Assembly: GCA_003952965.2 (NCBI GenBank)
Contig: CM025853.1
Location: 7,239,007 to 7,303,006 of the forward strand
Direction: 5' to 3'
DNA length: 64,000 bases
Source: Morella rubra
Taxonomy: Eukaryota > Streptophyta > Magnoliopsida > Fagales > Myricaceae
The translations under genes were made by a program, and so were the position numbers. The stretch's first letter is position 1. Each line of letters starts with the position of its first letter. The notes beneath the pieces are model-generated. The model was given only the letters and a program-made list of their open reading frames with translations, searched no databases and had not been told where the DNA came from. Below, in pieces: positions 36,456-49,129 of the stretch.

Positions 36456-38780
36456 TTATGCCCCAGTGGCTTGTTCCTTCACAATTCCTTGTCTTTTACA
36501 GCCTTCAAGGAAACTACGCCATATTATGGCATCTGGTGGGAAAGGCATGCGCGAAATCATTTTCTCTGCTTCCCTAACATGTCCATACTTAGCCAGCAAG
36601 TCCACCATGCAATGGTAATGATCCATTTCGACTTCAACCCCATAATTCTTCATTTGTCCAAACAACTCCATCCCTTCCATCACTAACCCACCATGTCTGC
36701 ATGCTGTAAGCACTGCTATAAGAGCTGTCCTATCAGGCTTAAACCCAAGCAACTCCATTTCTCTGAACCTTCCTAATGCCTCATGAGCATAACCATTAAG
36801 TCCCAATGCAGATATGAGAGCTGTCCATGTGATAAGATTTCTATTTGTCATTTTGTCAAAGATATTCACTGAGCCTTCTATGCTTCCACATTTACCGTAC
36901 ATATTGATTAACACATTGCAAACAAATGTGTCACAGTGGTTGAAATCCGTCTTTAGCATAAGACCATGAATAGAACTTCCTAAAGAAAGGTTGCAAAGTT
37001 TAGTACATACACTCAGAAGGCTAACAAACGTGTAATTATCTGGAAGGATATGAACCGTCTGCATGTGTTTGAAAAGCTCAAAAACCTCCTTGTAATCCTT
37101 ATTGCGTGTGCAAGCTGCTATCACAATGTTCCAAGATACAAGGTCAGGTTCTTCAAGTAAAGAAAGCAACTTTAGTGTTTCATTGTATTGACCATGTCTG
37201 TTATAAATTCCAGCAATAATGTTAGAGTGTACGACAGGAAGTTGATTGCTAGAAGCAGTGATGAAGAACACGGCATTTGATATCATGCCATTTCTGGCAT
37301 ATGAGGCAACAAGATAGTTTGATAAACACTCATTATTCTGGTAGCCCATCCTTTCAATTAAACCATGTAGCTGCTGGACTTCCAATGCCAATGATGACCC
37401 AAGAACAGCAGAAAATGATAGGTCATTAGGTCGGTAACCTGATCGCATCATATCTTGCAGTAAAGTTATAGAAGTGGAGGAGCATTCATTTGAGTAACCC
37501 AAAATCAGAGTATTCCAAGAAACTACATTTTTCTCATTTATCTTGTCAAAACAGCAATGAGCATTGTCCAATTTATCCCACCTAGCATAAAAGTCAACCA
37601 ACGAAGTACCTACATAAACATCAGAATCAAAACCACTCCTGATTGCTTTAGCATGGATGAATTCTCCATATATTGGAATCTCCAAACTTGTAAAAGAGTT
37701 AATCACACTTACAAATGTGGCCTGGCTAGGGAATACTCCACTCATGCGCATTACACAAAAGAGTTCTAATGCTTTTCCAGGTCTCTCACTACTTGCCTCT
37801 GCAGCAATTATTGTATTCCAAGATACAACGTCCCAAACAGGCATTGTCTCAAAGATTTTCCTGGCCGAAACCAGGACGCCACATTTTGCATACATATTGA
37901 TAAGAGAATTCACAACAGAAACTTCATGATCAAACCCTTTTTTAATCACTAAACCATGTATTTGTTCCCCGTAATCCAAATTTTGGTTGCACGAAAATCC
38001 AGACAGAAGACCCACAAAAGAGCTTCCAGACATAGCAATCTCCACCGTCATGAGCTCATGGAACAAAAATGCACAATCTTCCACAAATCCATGATGCCCC
38101 AAGATGGACAACATTGAATTCCATGTCACCAAGCTCTTCCGCGGCATCTCTTCAAATGCAAAAACCGCTTCTTCCACGCATCCATGCCTCCCGAACAAAA
38201 CCAGCAAAGAAGTTCCCACAAAAGCATCAGCATGGAACAGCCCATTCTTTGTCGCCAATGCATGCAACTGAACACCCCGATGAAGATCCAATGCCTCACA
38301 CGACAATAACCCACCCAACGTGAACTGTGTCGGCCTGAATCCACAACTTCTCATCTCATAAAACGAATTCCAAGCTCCCTCCACGTTCCTGTATCTACTA
38401 TAAGCACTAATTATAGCATTATAAGAGACGACGTTTCTTTGGGGCATTTTCTCAAACAAGTTACGTGCAGCATATAGATCGCCAAGCGACGCATACTGTG
38501 ATACGATCCTGTTGTAAGGAAAAATGGGTTGGTTTGGTACAGGACCCGTTGTGATAGTGAGGGCGTGCATTTGTTTTGTTGTTTTGAGAGAGGGCAGGGC
38601 TGCGGATGCTTGCAGTAGCTGAAGGAGACGCTGATGGTGTCTGGAGAGAGTTCCATGGAAGCACATGCAGTCGTCGACGTTAGCATATGCGGATTGGACT
38701 TGGATATTGACGCAGAATAGTATGGATGATAACGTGGAGAACAGTACTGAAAGGCCTAAAAAATAAACAATGGGCCACAC
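36456..38780 (-). CDS. PLS-class pentatricopeptide repeat protein, At3g58590-like
   Basis: 774 residues, intact and single exon. Repeats run from about residue 85 to the end. P-type helices begin near 118 (VSYNAIISAYSR), 218 (VTWNSMLSILG), 318 (VVSWNTIIAAE), 419 (VVSWNTLILGY), 547 (LVSWNIVIAAC) and 649 (LITWTALISAL), with L/S repeats between them (GEQIHGLVIKKG, NSLINMYAKCG, NVLINMYGKCG). The end (MDHYHCMVDLLAKYGHVREA, MPFPPDAIIWRSFLEGC) is an E-like start without a DYW domain. The pattern matches Arabidopsis At3g58590 closely from memory. The family binds specific RNAs in mitochondria or chloroplasts. The first 38 residues are hydrophobic; Met39 (codon 38664-38666) is an alternative start. 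A MULE lies 136 bp upstream of the first ATG, so the native promoter may be displaced. Confidence 0.93.
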   Translation of the reverse strand: MWPIVYFLGLSVLFSTLSSILFCVNIQVQSAYANVDDCMCFHGTLSRHHQRLLQLLQASAALPSLKTTKQMHALTITTGPVPNQPIFPYNRIVSQYASLGDLYAARNLFEKMPQRNVVSYNAIISAYSRYRNVEGAWNSFYEMRSCGFRPTQFTLGGLLSCEALDLHRGVQLHALATKNGLFHADAFVGTSLLVLFGRHGCVEEAVFAFEEMPRKSLVTWNSMLSILGHHGFVEDCAFLFHELMTVEIAMSGSSFVGLLSGFSCNQNLDYGEQIHGLVIKKGFDHEVSVVNSLINMYAKCGVLVSARKIFETMPVWDVVSWNTIIAAEASSERPGKALELFCVMRMSGVFPSQATFVSVINSFTSLEIPIYGEFIHAKAIRSGFDSDVYVGTSLVDFYARWDKLDNAHCCFDKINEKNVVSWNTLILGYSNECSSTSITLLQDMMRSGYRPNDLSFSAVLGSSLALEVQQLHGLIERMGYQNNECLSNYLVASYARNGMISNAVFFITASSNQLPVVHSNIIAGIYNRHGQYNETLKLLSLLEEPDLVSWNIVIAACTRNKDYKEVFELFKHMQTVHILPDNYTFVSLLSVCTKLCNLSLGSSIHGLMLKTDFNHCDTFVCNVLINMYGKCGSIEGSVNIFDKMTNRNLITWTALISALGLNGYAHEALGRFREMELLGFKPDRTALIAVLTACRHGGLVMEGMELFGQMKNYGVEVEMDHYHCMVDLLAKYGHVREAEKMISRMPFPPDAIIWRSFLEGCKRQGIVKEQATGA

Positions 38781-38915
38781 GACTGGTATGCGTTTTTAAG
38801 TAGATCTACTGTAGGATACCAGTTTTTCCAATAGGTTGGGTTCAGTAATATTCAGGGAAATTGGCAATTTAGTTTTAAATTTTGCACCTTTTAAAACTTT
38901 GATCTTTAAATTTTA

Positions 38916-39090
38916 GATTTAATTGCACCAGAGGCCCCTGTGGTATTATTAAGTTGCAAATAGGCTCCCGAGGTAACGTTTTCAACAATTAGGCCCTTGA
39001 AGTCGAGTTTTAAGAAAAAATAAGTCCCTCTGTCCATTTGCCGTCAGATCCGTTAACGCCCATCGCTGATGTGGCTTTAAAATCCACGTT
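38916..39090 (+). repeat. Left terminal inverted repeat of the MULE
   Basis: It begins GATTTAATTGCACCAGAGGC. The right end, inverted, begins GGCTTAATTGCACCAGAGGC. Both share GTAACGTTTTCAACAATTAG and TCCATTTGCCGTCAGATC. Confidence 0.95.
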
Positions 39091-41291
39091 ATAACGAATT
39101 ATTAAGCGACACCTATCTACTTAATAGGAGCCCACCACATCATCACCGCGTGTCTGACACGTCAGTTTATTTTCAAACAAAAAAATCTTTAAATGACGAC
39201 GACGACACCGTTTTGAGTGAGGAGAACACTTGCACGAAGAATACTTAGTCAATTTGCACGAAAAACACTTAGACAATTTCCCTTTCTCTTTGCGTCTTCT
39301 AAGGAAATTTGACAAAGGCTTTGCCCTAGATAAATCTCTTCAACGAATACGTTCTGATTCTGCCACCAGACTTAACAGAGGAGGACGAGCTTGAACTTCG
39401 TTGGATTATTGGCCGAAATTTGCTTTTGGAAAATGTAAAATTTACCTAGAGGTATGAGCTTAAAGCAGACTTTCGTTTTGTTCAGTGCAATCTCTTGTGA
39501 GTTTTAGTTGTTAGTAGCTGTGATTTCGACCTTTCTAGGCATTGGCCAACCCACCTCGTTAGGTCAGCAAGTTTGTCTTTGGTCTACGTGTAAATGGCAT
39601 TAACGACTCCAAGCTGCTCCAAAGACAAAATCAAACCTTTCACAAGAAACACGTGCATGCTTTCCTTGATTTTGTTCCTCTGCTTTGTTCTCTTATTTGA
39701 GTTGCTCTCTTTTTTGCTAGATTGCCTCATAAAAAACCACCAGTGCTCGTGGAAAGCTTCGCTGAGTTTTCATAGCTTTTGGGTTTCGGTGGAGGAGACT
39801 TGGGTGAAGTGAGACACGACATCCACTCTTCGGTTGGTTTTTAATTCTTGCCCCTATATATTGATTTTTTATTATGTACTTTTTTTCTATTTTTGTTTAG
39901 ATTAAGGGGACCCTCGTGTCGTTTTCGAAAAAATCAGAATATTTGCTGTCGGTCAGTTAGGGGTTTTGTGGACCCAAATTGAGATCTCCTTTGCTTATTT
40001 CTAGCCAGATAACGATGTAATAATGTGGTCCCAAAGACTTGATTTTATAATGTTTGTGGAGCCATGTCTTTTGTCCTTTTCAATGACTTTGTTAGTTAAT
40101 TCGATTGATAGGACAGCACATGCTTTATAATTATGTTTGACCCTGTGGTAAATTTCACAGTCCCTGAGGTATCAACACAGTTAGTTTTTTTTTTTTCTTT
40201 AATATAACATCATCCTACCTACTACATCGCAATATGTATCAAGAAATCAAATTAGAAGCTATGTTACTTGATTTTGTAGTTACAGTAATTTTGTGAATGA
40301 GGATCTTCATGCTTTTAAAAGTTGTTTGACTCTAGCACTTGTGCTTTGAGACAATTCTGATCACACGAATATATGGGAAAAATTTAGAGAATAATTTAAC
40401 TTAGGCGAATAAAGTAAAAGAGAAGAGATTGTAACTATTTAAGTAAATATGATAAGATATTAAAGCTAAGCCATGATGTTGTCCTCTGTTCTTACAATTT
40501 TCCAATGTAGATGATGGCATTTCTGCTCTTTTCTTTTTTTTTTTCTTTTTCATGGCCACTAATATCTGAGGTAGAACTGAAGCAGAAAAACTTGAGTTTA
40601 TTAGGTTAATTCGATCACATGAGGCTTCAACTGAATAATGAAAGTCTCAACTCACTATCTATTTATAGTTTCATGCAACTCCACTACAGTACTGACAGAG
40701 CATTATCCATCTATATACTCTCCTTATACAACTTAATAGAGCTTTTCTTGAAACTCTAGTTCTGGGCAATAAAAATAAGGCCATGAAGAAGGTCTGTTCC
40801 AGTTTCTAGTTGATGAAAGAGCGGGTTGTGGGAATATAAATTCTGTTTACTGATATACCAACAATAGCACCTAGCTTAGTTACTAAGAGTGTGACTGAAT
40901 AATGAATTGGTGCGTGATGATTAGATTAGAAGCTTCAACAGAATTAGATCCTCAGAAAAGCCCTTTTTTTTGCCATTGACTATTAAATTTAATGTATATT
41001 GTAGAAGTGTTAAATGACACTCTTTATATTTGGGACCAAGAGCAAGCAAGTGAAAGTAGTGTCCTCATCATTTTTCTCTATTGCAGCCTATATCAGTCTT
41101 TTTGCAATGTTTTTTTTTTCTCCACTGTACTGGTCTGCTCTCTAGAAGTGACCAATATTGGACAAACAAATTTATCTTTTTGGGAAAGATCTTCTCACTG
41201 AAAGAATTGTTTCTTTGTTTCTTTAAGATTCTCTTATGCTGCTCGGTAAACTATCTACTTACCTTCCTCCCACGCTCTTTTTTTTCAGAGG

Positions 41292-44268
41292 ATGGTGCAC
41301 GTTTACATACACCAGCAGGGAGCAATTAGCTATGTTGAACGTAGATGCATCAGGGGAGAGATTGAGCACTGTGGCAATGAGGATCCAGACTATTTTTCAG
41401 CTATTGTGATAAAAAATTATGCAAGGAAACATTTGGGTTACTTGAATGTTTCGAGACTAGCATGGAGGTTCTACGATGAAGGTGCTGGTGAGTTCTCATA
41501 TGTGGAGTCAGATGAAGATTGTCGGTATTTGATAGATATGGTGAGGAAGATGAATCCTAAAGAGTTGCACATATACATAGAGCACTCCATAGATGATCCG
41601 GTGTTTGTGACTAAGGATGAAAATGATGATATAGGGGTTGATGAAAATGATGATGGAAGGGATGATGGAGGGGCTGATAAAAATGATGATGGAGGGGTTG
41701 ATGAAAATAATGATGGAGGGGATGATGGAAGGGCTGATCTGCCCGACATTGGTGGAGAAGATGATGAAGATGTGGGAGAGGATGGGTAGGAACCTCTCAT
41801 CTTTAGTGAGTTTGAGGATAGTGAACCAAAGGGGCCTGATTTATATAACGACGTTGAGAACCAAGAGCAAGCTGCAAAGGATAGGGAGAATGCCATGTCT
41901 TAGTTTGGCTTGGCAGCTTCAATGCATAGGCAGACAGAGGAAAATAGACCTTCCGGGGGTGACGATAGCGAGGATCTTCCCAGCATGGATGAGAAGGGAG
42001 AGGAGGGTGTTAATAACCAAAGGGATAGACGTCGAGAATTTCATGAGGAAGATCTAGATGCCGAGAAGAGGTTGAGGCTAGTAAAGGGAATGAAATTTAG
42101 GGATCTGATGCTGTTCAGGAGGGCATTATCAACCTTTAGCATTCAGAATGGGTTCGCACATGCCTTCATTAAGAATGACACAAAGCGGGTTACTGCAAAG
42201 TGTGCGGGCACGCATTGTAGTTGGAGAATACGTGTCAAAGGAGAATGAAGGAGATGGCTTTGAGATTAAAACATTCACAACCGAACACCGTTGTGGCACC
42301 CATTACACTAACAAGAATGTGACTGCCAAGTGGGTAGGGAGGCAGTACTTGGAAAAAATCAAGGATACTCCCAACTTAACTACCACGGCTCTGATTGAAG
42401 AGGTGAGACGGGATTGGATGGTGGGCATTTCAAAGCATACAGCTTACCGTGTACTTAAGTTTGCATTGGAGATTTTGAATGGGAACCATGTTGACCAGTA
42501 TAAATACTGTAGAGATTATGCCGCTGTCGTCACGAAATGCAATCCTGGCAGTTGTGTCAAGATTCACAGGGACCCGCCGTTCTTCAAACAAATGAATGTT
42601 AGATTGGAGGCATGTAAGGTGGGGTTCTTAGCGGGGATTAGACCCCTAATCTCGGTAGACACTTGCCACTTAAAAGGACCATTTGGGGGTCAGCTATTCT
42701 GTGCAGTAGCTAAGGATGGAAACAAAGACATGTATCCACTCGCATACGCAGTCTGTGAGAATGAGTGTAAAGCATCTTGGGTTTGGTTCTTAGAAGAGCT
42801 ATTAGATGATGTTGGTATACACGATTCGAGATGATGGAGTTTTATTTCTGACCATCAAAAGGTACAATAATGTCTTTATTTGATAAAGTTTACATGTCTT
42901 TCAAAAATTTGAAACGATGTAGTTTTTCATTATTGTCGTTATTTGTAGGGTTTGCTTGATGCATTTGAGTAGCTGATGCCAGATACGGAGCACAGATCTT
43001 GCCTCAAGCATCTCCATGCAAATATAAAGTCACATGGATGAAAAGGGCAAGCGATCAAGGATACACTGTGGAGGTGTGCAAAGGCTGCAACTGTTACTGC
43101 ATTCAATCGACAAATGGAAAACATGAAAGGTGTAAGTGTTGATGCCCATGCGTATCTCTCAAAAGTCAATCCTGCGTGTTGGTCTAGACATGCATTTAGC
43201 ACGCACACCAATCTTTTAAACAACATCACAGAGATGTTCAATTCATGGGTGCTCAAATCTAGGGATAAACCTTTGTTGAGTATGATGGAAGCCATTAGAA
43301 GGATGCTTATGAATTGATTCTGTACCAAAAATGAAGGTCTCAGGAAAGCCAAGTTTGATATTTGCCCAAAGATTCAAGACAAGCTGGAGAAAAACAAAGA
43401 AGCTGGCAGTCACTATATTTGTAGATGGGGGAACGATGTAGAATTTGAAGTTGATCACCACATAGAGGAAAGAAGGGTGGTTAATATTCCTGGAAGATCT
43501 TGCTCATGCGGCAGATGGCAACTTAACGGAATTCTGTGCCCGCACGCTGTAAGTGCAATTTACTTCACGAGGGCGATGCCAAAGGATTTTGTTGATCCTT
43601 ATTACCGGATTGAGGCATATCGCAGATCTTATTTTCCTTTCATAGAAGCGCTTCCTGGTCCAGAGGAGTGGCCACACATTGATTGCGACCCTATGCTTCC
43701 TCCCGAGCTTAGGGCGAAGCCGGGGAGGCCAAGAAAGTCTCGCATAAGAACTTCAGACGAGCCACCGCCCCCACCACACCGAGTGTCGAGGTAAGGGTAT
43801 AGAACGAAGTGTGGACGATGTGGAGCACTTGACCATAATCGGCGACGATGCAAGCATCCACCCAAACCGGGGGAGAGACAATATCCCCCTAAACCTTATG
43901 TCAAGAAGTCAAAAAGGGTGAGTAGAAATCGATTTGGGTTTTGATATGTGTTATTTAATAGGCGATGATAATCTGAAGCAATTTTAGTAAACTTTTTTTT
44001 TTTAATTACAGAATGGGGAGGGTACATCTAGTGAAACTACGTCTCAACCGGCTGGAGAGGGTAATGCTGCCACTCAAACTCAACATATTCAGGTAACATT
44101 TAATGTTCTTATTCTGGCTTAAATAATAATTATGTAATACATAAGCATTAATGTCTTTGTATTATGTGGAAATAGCAAAATGAAGGAACTGCAACGAGGT
44201 CGCAGCCAACGAACCGTTTTGTGGGCAGGCGTGCACAAGGAGTAGAGAGAACAAGAGCAACACAATGA
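41292..44268 (+). pseudogene. mudrA-like MULE transposase, decayed
   Basis: It starts after a 3' splice site (TTTTTTTCAG, 41288). Order: PB1-like N-terminus (residues 1-95); an Asp/Asn/Gly repeat tract (41620-41780); MuDR DNA-binding segment near 42090-42240 (KGMKFRDLMLFRRALSTFSI); MULE catalytic core with ISVDTCHLKG (Asp at 42658-42660) and, across an intron at 42862-42948, FISDHQKGLLDAFE; then a CLKHLHANIKS stretch; a SWIM zinc finger (CSCGRWQLNGILCPHA) at 43490-43560; and a CX2CX4HX4C knuckle (CGRCGALDHNRRRC). The last exons run through introns with GTGAGT at 43919 and GTAACA near 44095 and end at 44266-44268. Breaks: stops at 41787-41789 and near 41902, a 1-base shift near 42240, a stop near 42970 (FE-stop-LMP), stops near 43039 and 43315, and TAA just after 43791. 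It cannot make a full transposase. Confidence 0.93.
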
Positions 44269-46703
44269 ACATCATTTGTGAAGCTGCCATTTTTTTTGGA
44301 CAATGTAAATTTGTGAAGATTTCATTTTTTGAGTAGTCTGTGAAGCTGTTTTGGTGGTGATGTAATGAACTGAATGAAGCTGTCATTTGTGAAGTTTGTG
44401 AAGCTGCCATTTGTGAAGTTTGTGAAGCTGTCATTTTCTGTCACATTGTAAATTTGTGAAGTTGTCATATGTATGTTTTGGGAGGAGTGGTAATATTGAA
44501 TTTGGGAGGAGCTGTAATGTTGAATTTGTTTTGGATGGAAGTACAGTCGGATGTATTTTTTTTTATGCTTTGTAAACAGCTTGACACAGATCTTCTTTGG
44601 ATGAAAACTAGTTTTATTTTTGTGATATGCTGACTTGCTTCTACCGTTTTTTGCTTTAATTGAATTTGGTTTTGTTATTTATCGCAAGGGCACCAAATTC
44701 AAGTTGATGATCTTATTTCCATTATATCATTGATAGGAAATTTGGAATTTATACTTTGGCTTTTGGCTATTGTAGATGTACAACTAAATTTCATAAATTT
44801 TTTTTTTTGGGTTTAATAAGCTCTGAAAATGCATACTGACTTGAATGTGGGCAAATATTGCAGAGAAATGAGAGTTGACTTCTGTGATGCTGCTATATAT
44901 ATTTCAAAGAATCTGCTTCATTTGGTTCTAGCCATTTAGTTGTCCTTAATATTCAGTTTCACTTTCCACATTCACCACCAATCCATTTTAGTTTATTCAA
45001 TTCCTTCATTTTGACTTTGCTTATAGGTGCTTGTGATGACACAGTCAATTTTGCTTAATTGCTTGAGGCACAAGTTTTTCAAACTAAACATGATAAAGAT
45101 TTTAATAATGGATCTTCATGCAAATACACTTGCCCAACAAAGTTTTCAACACCAAATACACTTCCCCACCAAATACACTTCCACACGAACTATATTGCAA
45201 AGTTCACTACACTAAACTCCTACAACACTACAACCTAAACTCCCTAAAACTAATTACACCAAATACAACAGACCATTACAAGAGTGACCACAAAGAAGAG
45301 CGACGATCCAATCAATGCCTTAATCTTTCGATGTTGTTTCGAATTTTGCTTCTGAGCTTCCTCTTCCATCGCCTTCTGTTTTTTTATCATCGAAGGTAGG
45401 ATCTCTTCGCCTCGTGGACAGGTCGGGGGGTTAACCCAAAGGAAAAAATTGCATCCACGATTCTTCTGTCAAAAGATAGATGCATTATTAGCAGATAAAG
45501 CAAATAAATATCACTGGGATTGAACATCACAGAATTATTGAAAACTAATGTCACAACCAACATAAATTTCAAAGTTGAATAAAAGCCCAAACCATGTGCA
45601 ATTCTGCCTGTTGCAATTTACATTCAATATGCAGTTCTTCTTGCTTCCCAGGTTATAACTAATTGACTAGATGACATAAAAGCCCATATTCACAAATTTA
45701 TATATTCAATTTATAAAGGATATCATGCTTATATAGTTCTACGTCCAGTAACAAGAAATTGGATAGATGAGAGAAACCACACAAATTGCATGGAGGATTG
45801 GAGACATCGCTTCATGAATTCATATACTATTTTCCTAGTATACACAAATCATCAATTCCTACTAAAAATACTAATCCAATATATTTACACGGCTAGGAAT
45901 AAGTATTAAAGGATGCAATACTATGATTCAAGATTCCACTACATCAGTCACAAAACTCAAAAACATAAAACGAAAATAGAAAGGAAAACTGAAAAAACAA
46001 CTCGCAGAAAGAGAGACGGAAAGTTTCATACAGTTTAGCATCTTTTTCCCGAAATTAACAAAACAATAGATTAGCTCAAATGAACAAAGAAACAACCAGG
46101 GTAGAAACGCACTACTCTGCCAATTTATGCAATTCGATCTAGGTAGGATATTTGAAGACAATCATTTCGCTCTTTCTCACTGCTAGGGTTCATAGAAATA
46201 GATCAGGAAGCTTTTTTTTATAGGAAAGTAATCATTCAATTACCTTGCTTCCACTGAACATAGGACATCCATAGAATCTTCGTCCAGGGTTTGAATTTGT
46301 CAGGCTAGTCCTCAAGCATGCTTGGAGCTCACAGCAGCACAGAGGAGGCTCGAGCAGGAGATCGAGCACAGCACTACGTCTTTTCAAAGAGACCGGACAT
46401 TGTGACAAACTAGAACCAGAACGCTAGAATGAGGACTTGGAATCCATTCAGCTGCGTATGAAGTTTTGCGTAAGAAGTGGGTGACGAGGAGGAGAAATTG
46501 GGAACCTAGGGTTTGGGAAGAATGAGTTTGGGGAAACGGAGATCTGATCGTGCTTTGAAGAAGAAGGCCTCTGAGGCACCGAACGACGACACTTAAGTAA
46601 ATGGTTTTTTGTTTTGTTTGAATGCAATGTGACCTATCTGCCATGTGGCGCACGTGTGGATGAGGGATTTAAATGAGACAAGTGTCATTCGCTGGTTACC
46701 GAT

Positions 46704-46878
46704 GACTTGGATTTTAAAGCCACGTTAGCGATGAGCGTTAACAGATCTGACGGCAAATGGACGGAGGGACTTATTTTTTCTTAAAACTTGACCTCAGGGG
46801 CCTAATTGTTGAAAACGTTACCTCATGGGCCTATTTGCAACATGGTAACACCACAGGGGCCTCTGGTGCAATTAAGCC
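46704..46878 (-). repeat. Right terminal inverted repeat of the MULE
   Basis: The inverse of 38916-39090. It ends GGTGCAATTAAGCC at 46878, followed by the 9 bp duplication. Confidence 0.95.
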
Positions 46879-47027
46879 TAAATTTTAATATTCAAAATTA
46901 TAATTTCTGAACTTTCCTCTTTTGACCGTCAGGTCTCGTGTGTGTTGCAGAATTGTCCATGTCATCAAACCCCGTCCATGTGGCACTGAGCAAGCCAAGT
47001 CATCTGCCTTCATCCTTCTCTCTATAC

Positions 47028-48175
47028 TTTTTTTTTCTAGGCAACATAAATATTATATTAATATCCGATAAAGATACAGCCAGTACAAAACATAAAAACA
47101 ACTCCAAGGCTAACGAAAGACCTAAATGGACCAAGAGGCCCTACAATAAACCGAACCCAAAGAGTCGGTAGCCAAACCGGACGTAACAGCCGATACCACC
47201 AACAGCCACAAAGGGCTGTGAAACAAATACCAGAACAACAAACGAGTCACAAGGGCCAATACACAGAACCAACACAAACAGGCCACAAGGGCTAACACAC
47301 AGGACAAACACAAACTGATCACAAGGACCGAAACACAACACGACCATCGCCCAAAGTAATGGCAGCGTCGATCCGACTCCTTCAAGAAAATCTTCATATA
47401 AAGACTGGTTGCACTGGGAGGAAGAAGAGAGACAGCTCTAAACGGCACAAAATGGCGGTATCTAGAAGTGGCAGAAAACAAAAACGCCACGCATATAGGC
47501 TGCACACGCGTCCACGGCCGCGCGTGGCCCATACGCGCCGGCAAGGAGAGGCCGGGCAGAGACAACAAAGACCGCCAAGGAAAGCTAAGCACGACAGGGC
47601 AGGTCAAGTCCTCCAAAAAATGCTCAAAACCGCCGGGAGAGAAGCAAAATAGGTCAGGAGCGTGAGATCCACGAGCGCGCATGGGCGGTCATGAAAGCTC
47701 ACACGCTGGCCGAATGCCGCCGCTCGGGGTCAGATTTGGGCACCAAAAGGAGAGGAGAGCCACCAAAGAGGCCGTGCACACCAAAAACCATTGGAAAGGC
47801 CTGGATCTAACTACAAAAATAAAAACAAAAATTAAACCGGAGAAGCTCCGGCCACCAAAAGGGTGGCCAGAGAAAAGAAAAAGGAGGAGAGGGAGGAGCC
47901 GGAGCTCCTCCCCCAACCAGAACAAGAGAAGGGAAGTGGCTATCAAACGAAGGGGAGAGGGAAGACGAGAGAGAGGGAGAGAGAGTAACTCGAGCTTTTT
48001 TTCCTTCTCTCTTTACTTAGCAACTGGCACTTTTGCCCAAAGGAGAGAGCCGTTGCTTTCCGGAACTAGCTCTCTTGCCCGAAGGAGAGAGAGCTCGTGT
48101 GTGGAGAGCATTGAACTGCCAGAGTGAAATAGGCGCAGGTGCAGGGCCCACGGGTTGATGGGCAGCGCTAACTTT
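47028..48175 (-). mobile_element. Non-LTR (LINE-related) remnant, minus orientation
   Basis: On the minus strand the block has a CT-rich 5' part (48100-47950), a GC-rich middle, a T/G-rich tail, then ATTAATATAATATTTATGTT, GCCTAG and an A9 run at 47028-47036. That tail is typical of plant L1-type elements. Possible short target duplication AAAAAGT at both ends. No reverse transcriptase is present, and the long open frames on both strands have no family resemblance. Confidence 0.4.
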
Positions 48176-49129
48176 TTCTTCTGAAAGAACAATAAAACCA
48201 CCATGATGTCAGTCAAAAACTACTGAGTATTCGTCGAAATAAAGAGACGCTAGGAAAAGACCTATTTGTTTGCTGAGAAAATACTAGAAAATATCATCAA
48301 GTTTTGTTTCTTTCCGTCTTTCGACCCTCGACTCGGTCCCCACAAAGTCAACCCAAAACTCCCTTGGAAAACTAGAACAAGAAGCCCTCAACTCACAAGA
48401 GATTCCATTTTTATTTTTACTGGTGACTTGTTACTTATTCCTTGATTCTGGCTCCATTTCTCGGCAAGCAAATAGAAATTTCAGCCAAATTAACTAAGTT
48501 TATCAGGATACTACTTACTGGATTGAGTGTTGTGTTCTTTGAAACTCTCTTCAAGAATAGCGGACTGATCCTTCGAGAGCCTGAGCTCTTTGCTTGAGGT
48601 TTCACTATCTTCTTCATCGCTGATACCCCGAAAGCAATCTCTCTCTAACTCATGCGCGCTCTTCCTCGTTAGCTTCTCTCTCACTTCGCTTCCCGCTTAA
48701 GCTAGACATCGTGCTGTCAGGGGATGACAAGCCCGCTTTTTCCTCGCAATCGAATTTTATTTGTTGATTAAAACTCATGTGTGGTTCTATAGAATATAAA
48801 TGTTCACACTATCTTTAGCAACGCAATATATTCGTCACCTTAGAAATTTAGAGTATTGCATCTCAAAAATCATTTCAATTGCCTTCTTTCATTAACGAAT
48901 TTTTTTTATACTGAGGGAAATTAAGCTTGGAAATTCCAAGATAAGTGAGACTCTTTTTATACATACATAATCATAATTTTCATATTCTCCCATAACTATA
49001 TATTTTTAAACGTCTATATTCAAATTATCATGACCATGTAACCAATTGATTATTAACTTGATACTTAGTAAACCAAGATAAAAATTTAGTAGCAAATTAA
49101 TATTTATTATTTTACAGACTTATTTGATT
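48176..49129. other. Intergenic, nothing recognised
   Basis: AT-rich sequence with no supported gene or named repeat. Confidence 0.5.

Larger units (their letters stand above)
38916..46878 (+). mobile_element. Mutator-like element (MULE), 7963 bp, with TIRs
   Basis: Terminal inverted repeats of about 175 bp (38916-39090 and 46704-46878), roughly 90 percent identical by eye, with weaker similarity for another 100 bp. Perfect 9 bp target duplication TAAATTTTA (38907-38915 and 46879-46887). It contains a mudrA-like gene on the plus strand. 39100-41290 is its 5' leader, with a 3' splice site at 41288. 44269-46700 is non-coding by eye, without a recognised second gene. The flanks resemble an older MITE of the 57879 type. 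Confidence 0.95.

Noticed and set aside
37557-38686. Several frames of 60-90 codons within the PPR gene on both strands
   Set aside because: They are shadows of the intact 774-codon PPR frame.
41471-41896. 141-codon minus-strand frame rich in Ser/Pro
   Set aside because: It is the antisense shadow of the Asp/Asn/Gly repeat in the MULE gene.
47122-48127. Long open frames of 186 and 148 codons on opposite strands
   Set aside because: They overlap in a GC- and CT-rich retroelement-like block, have low-complexity composition and match no family I know.
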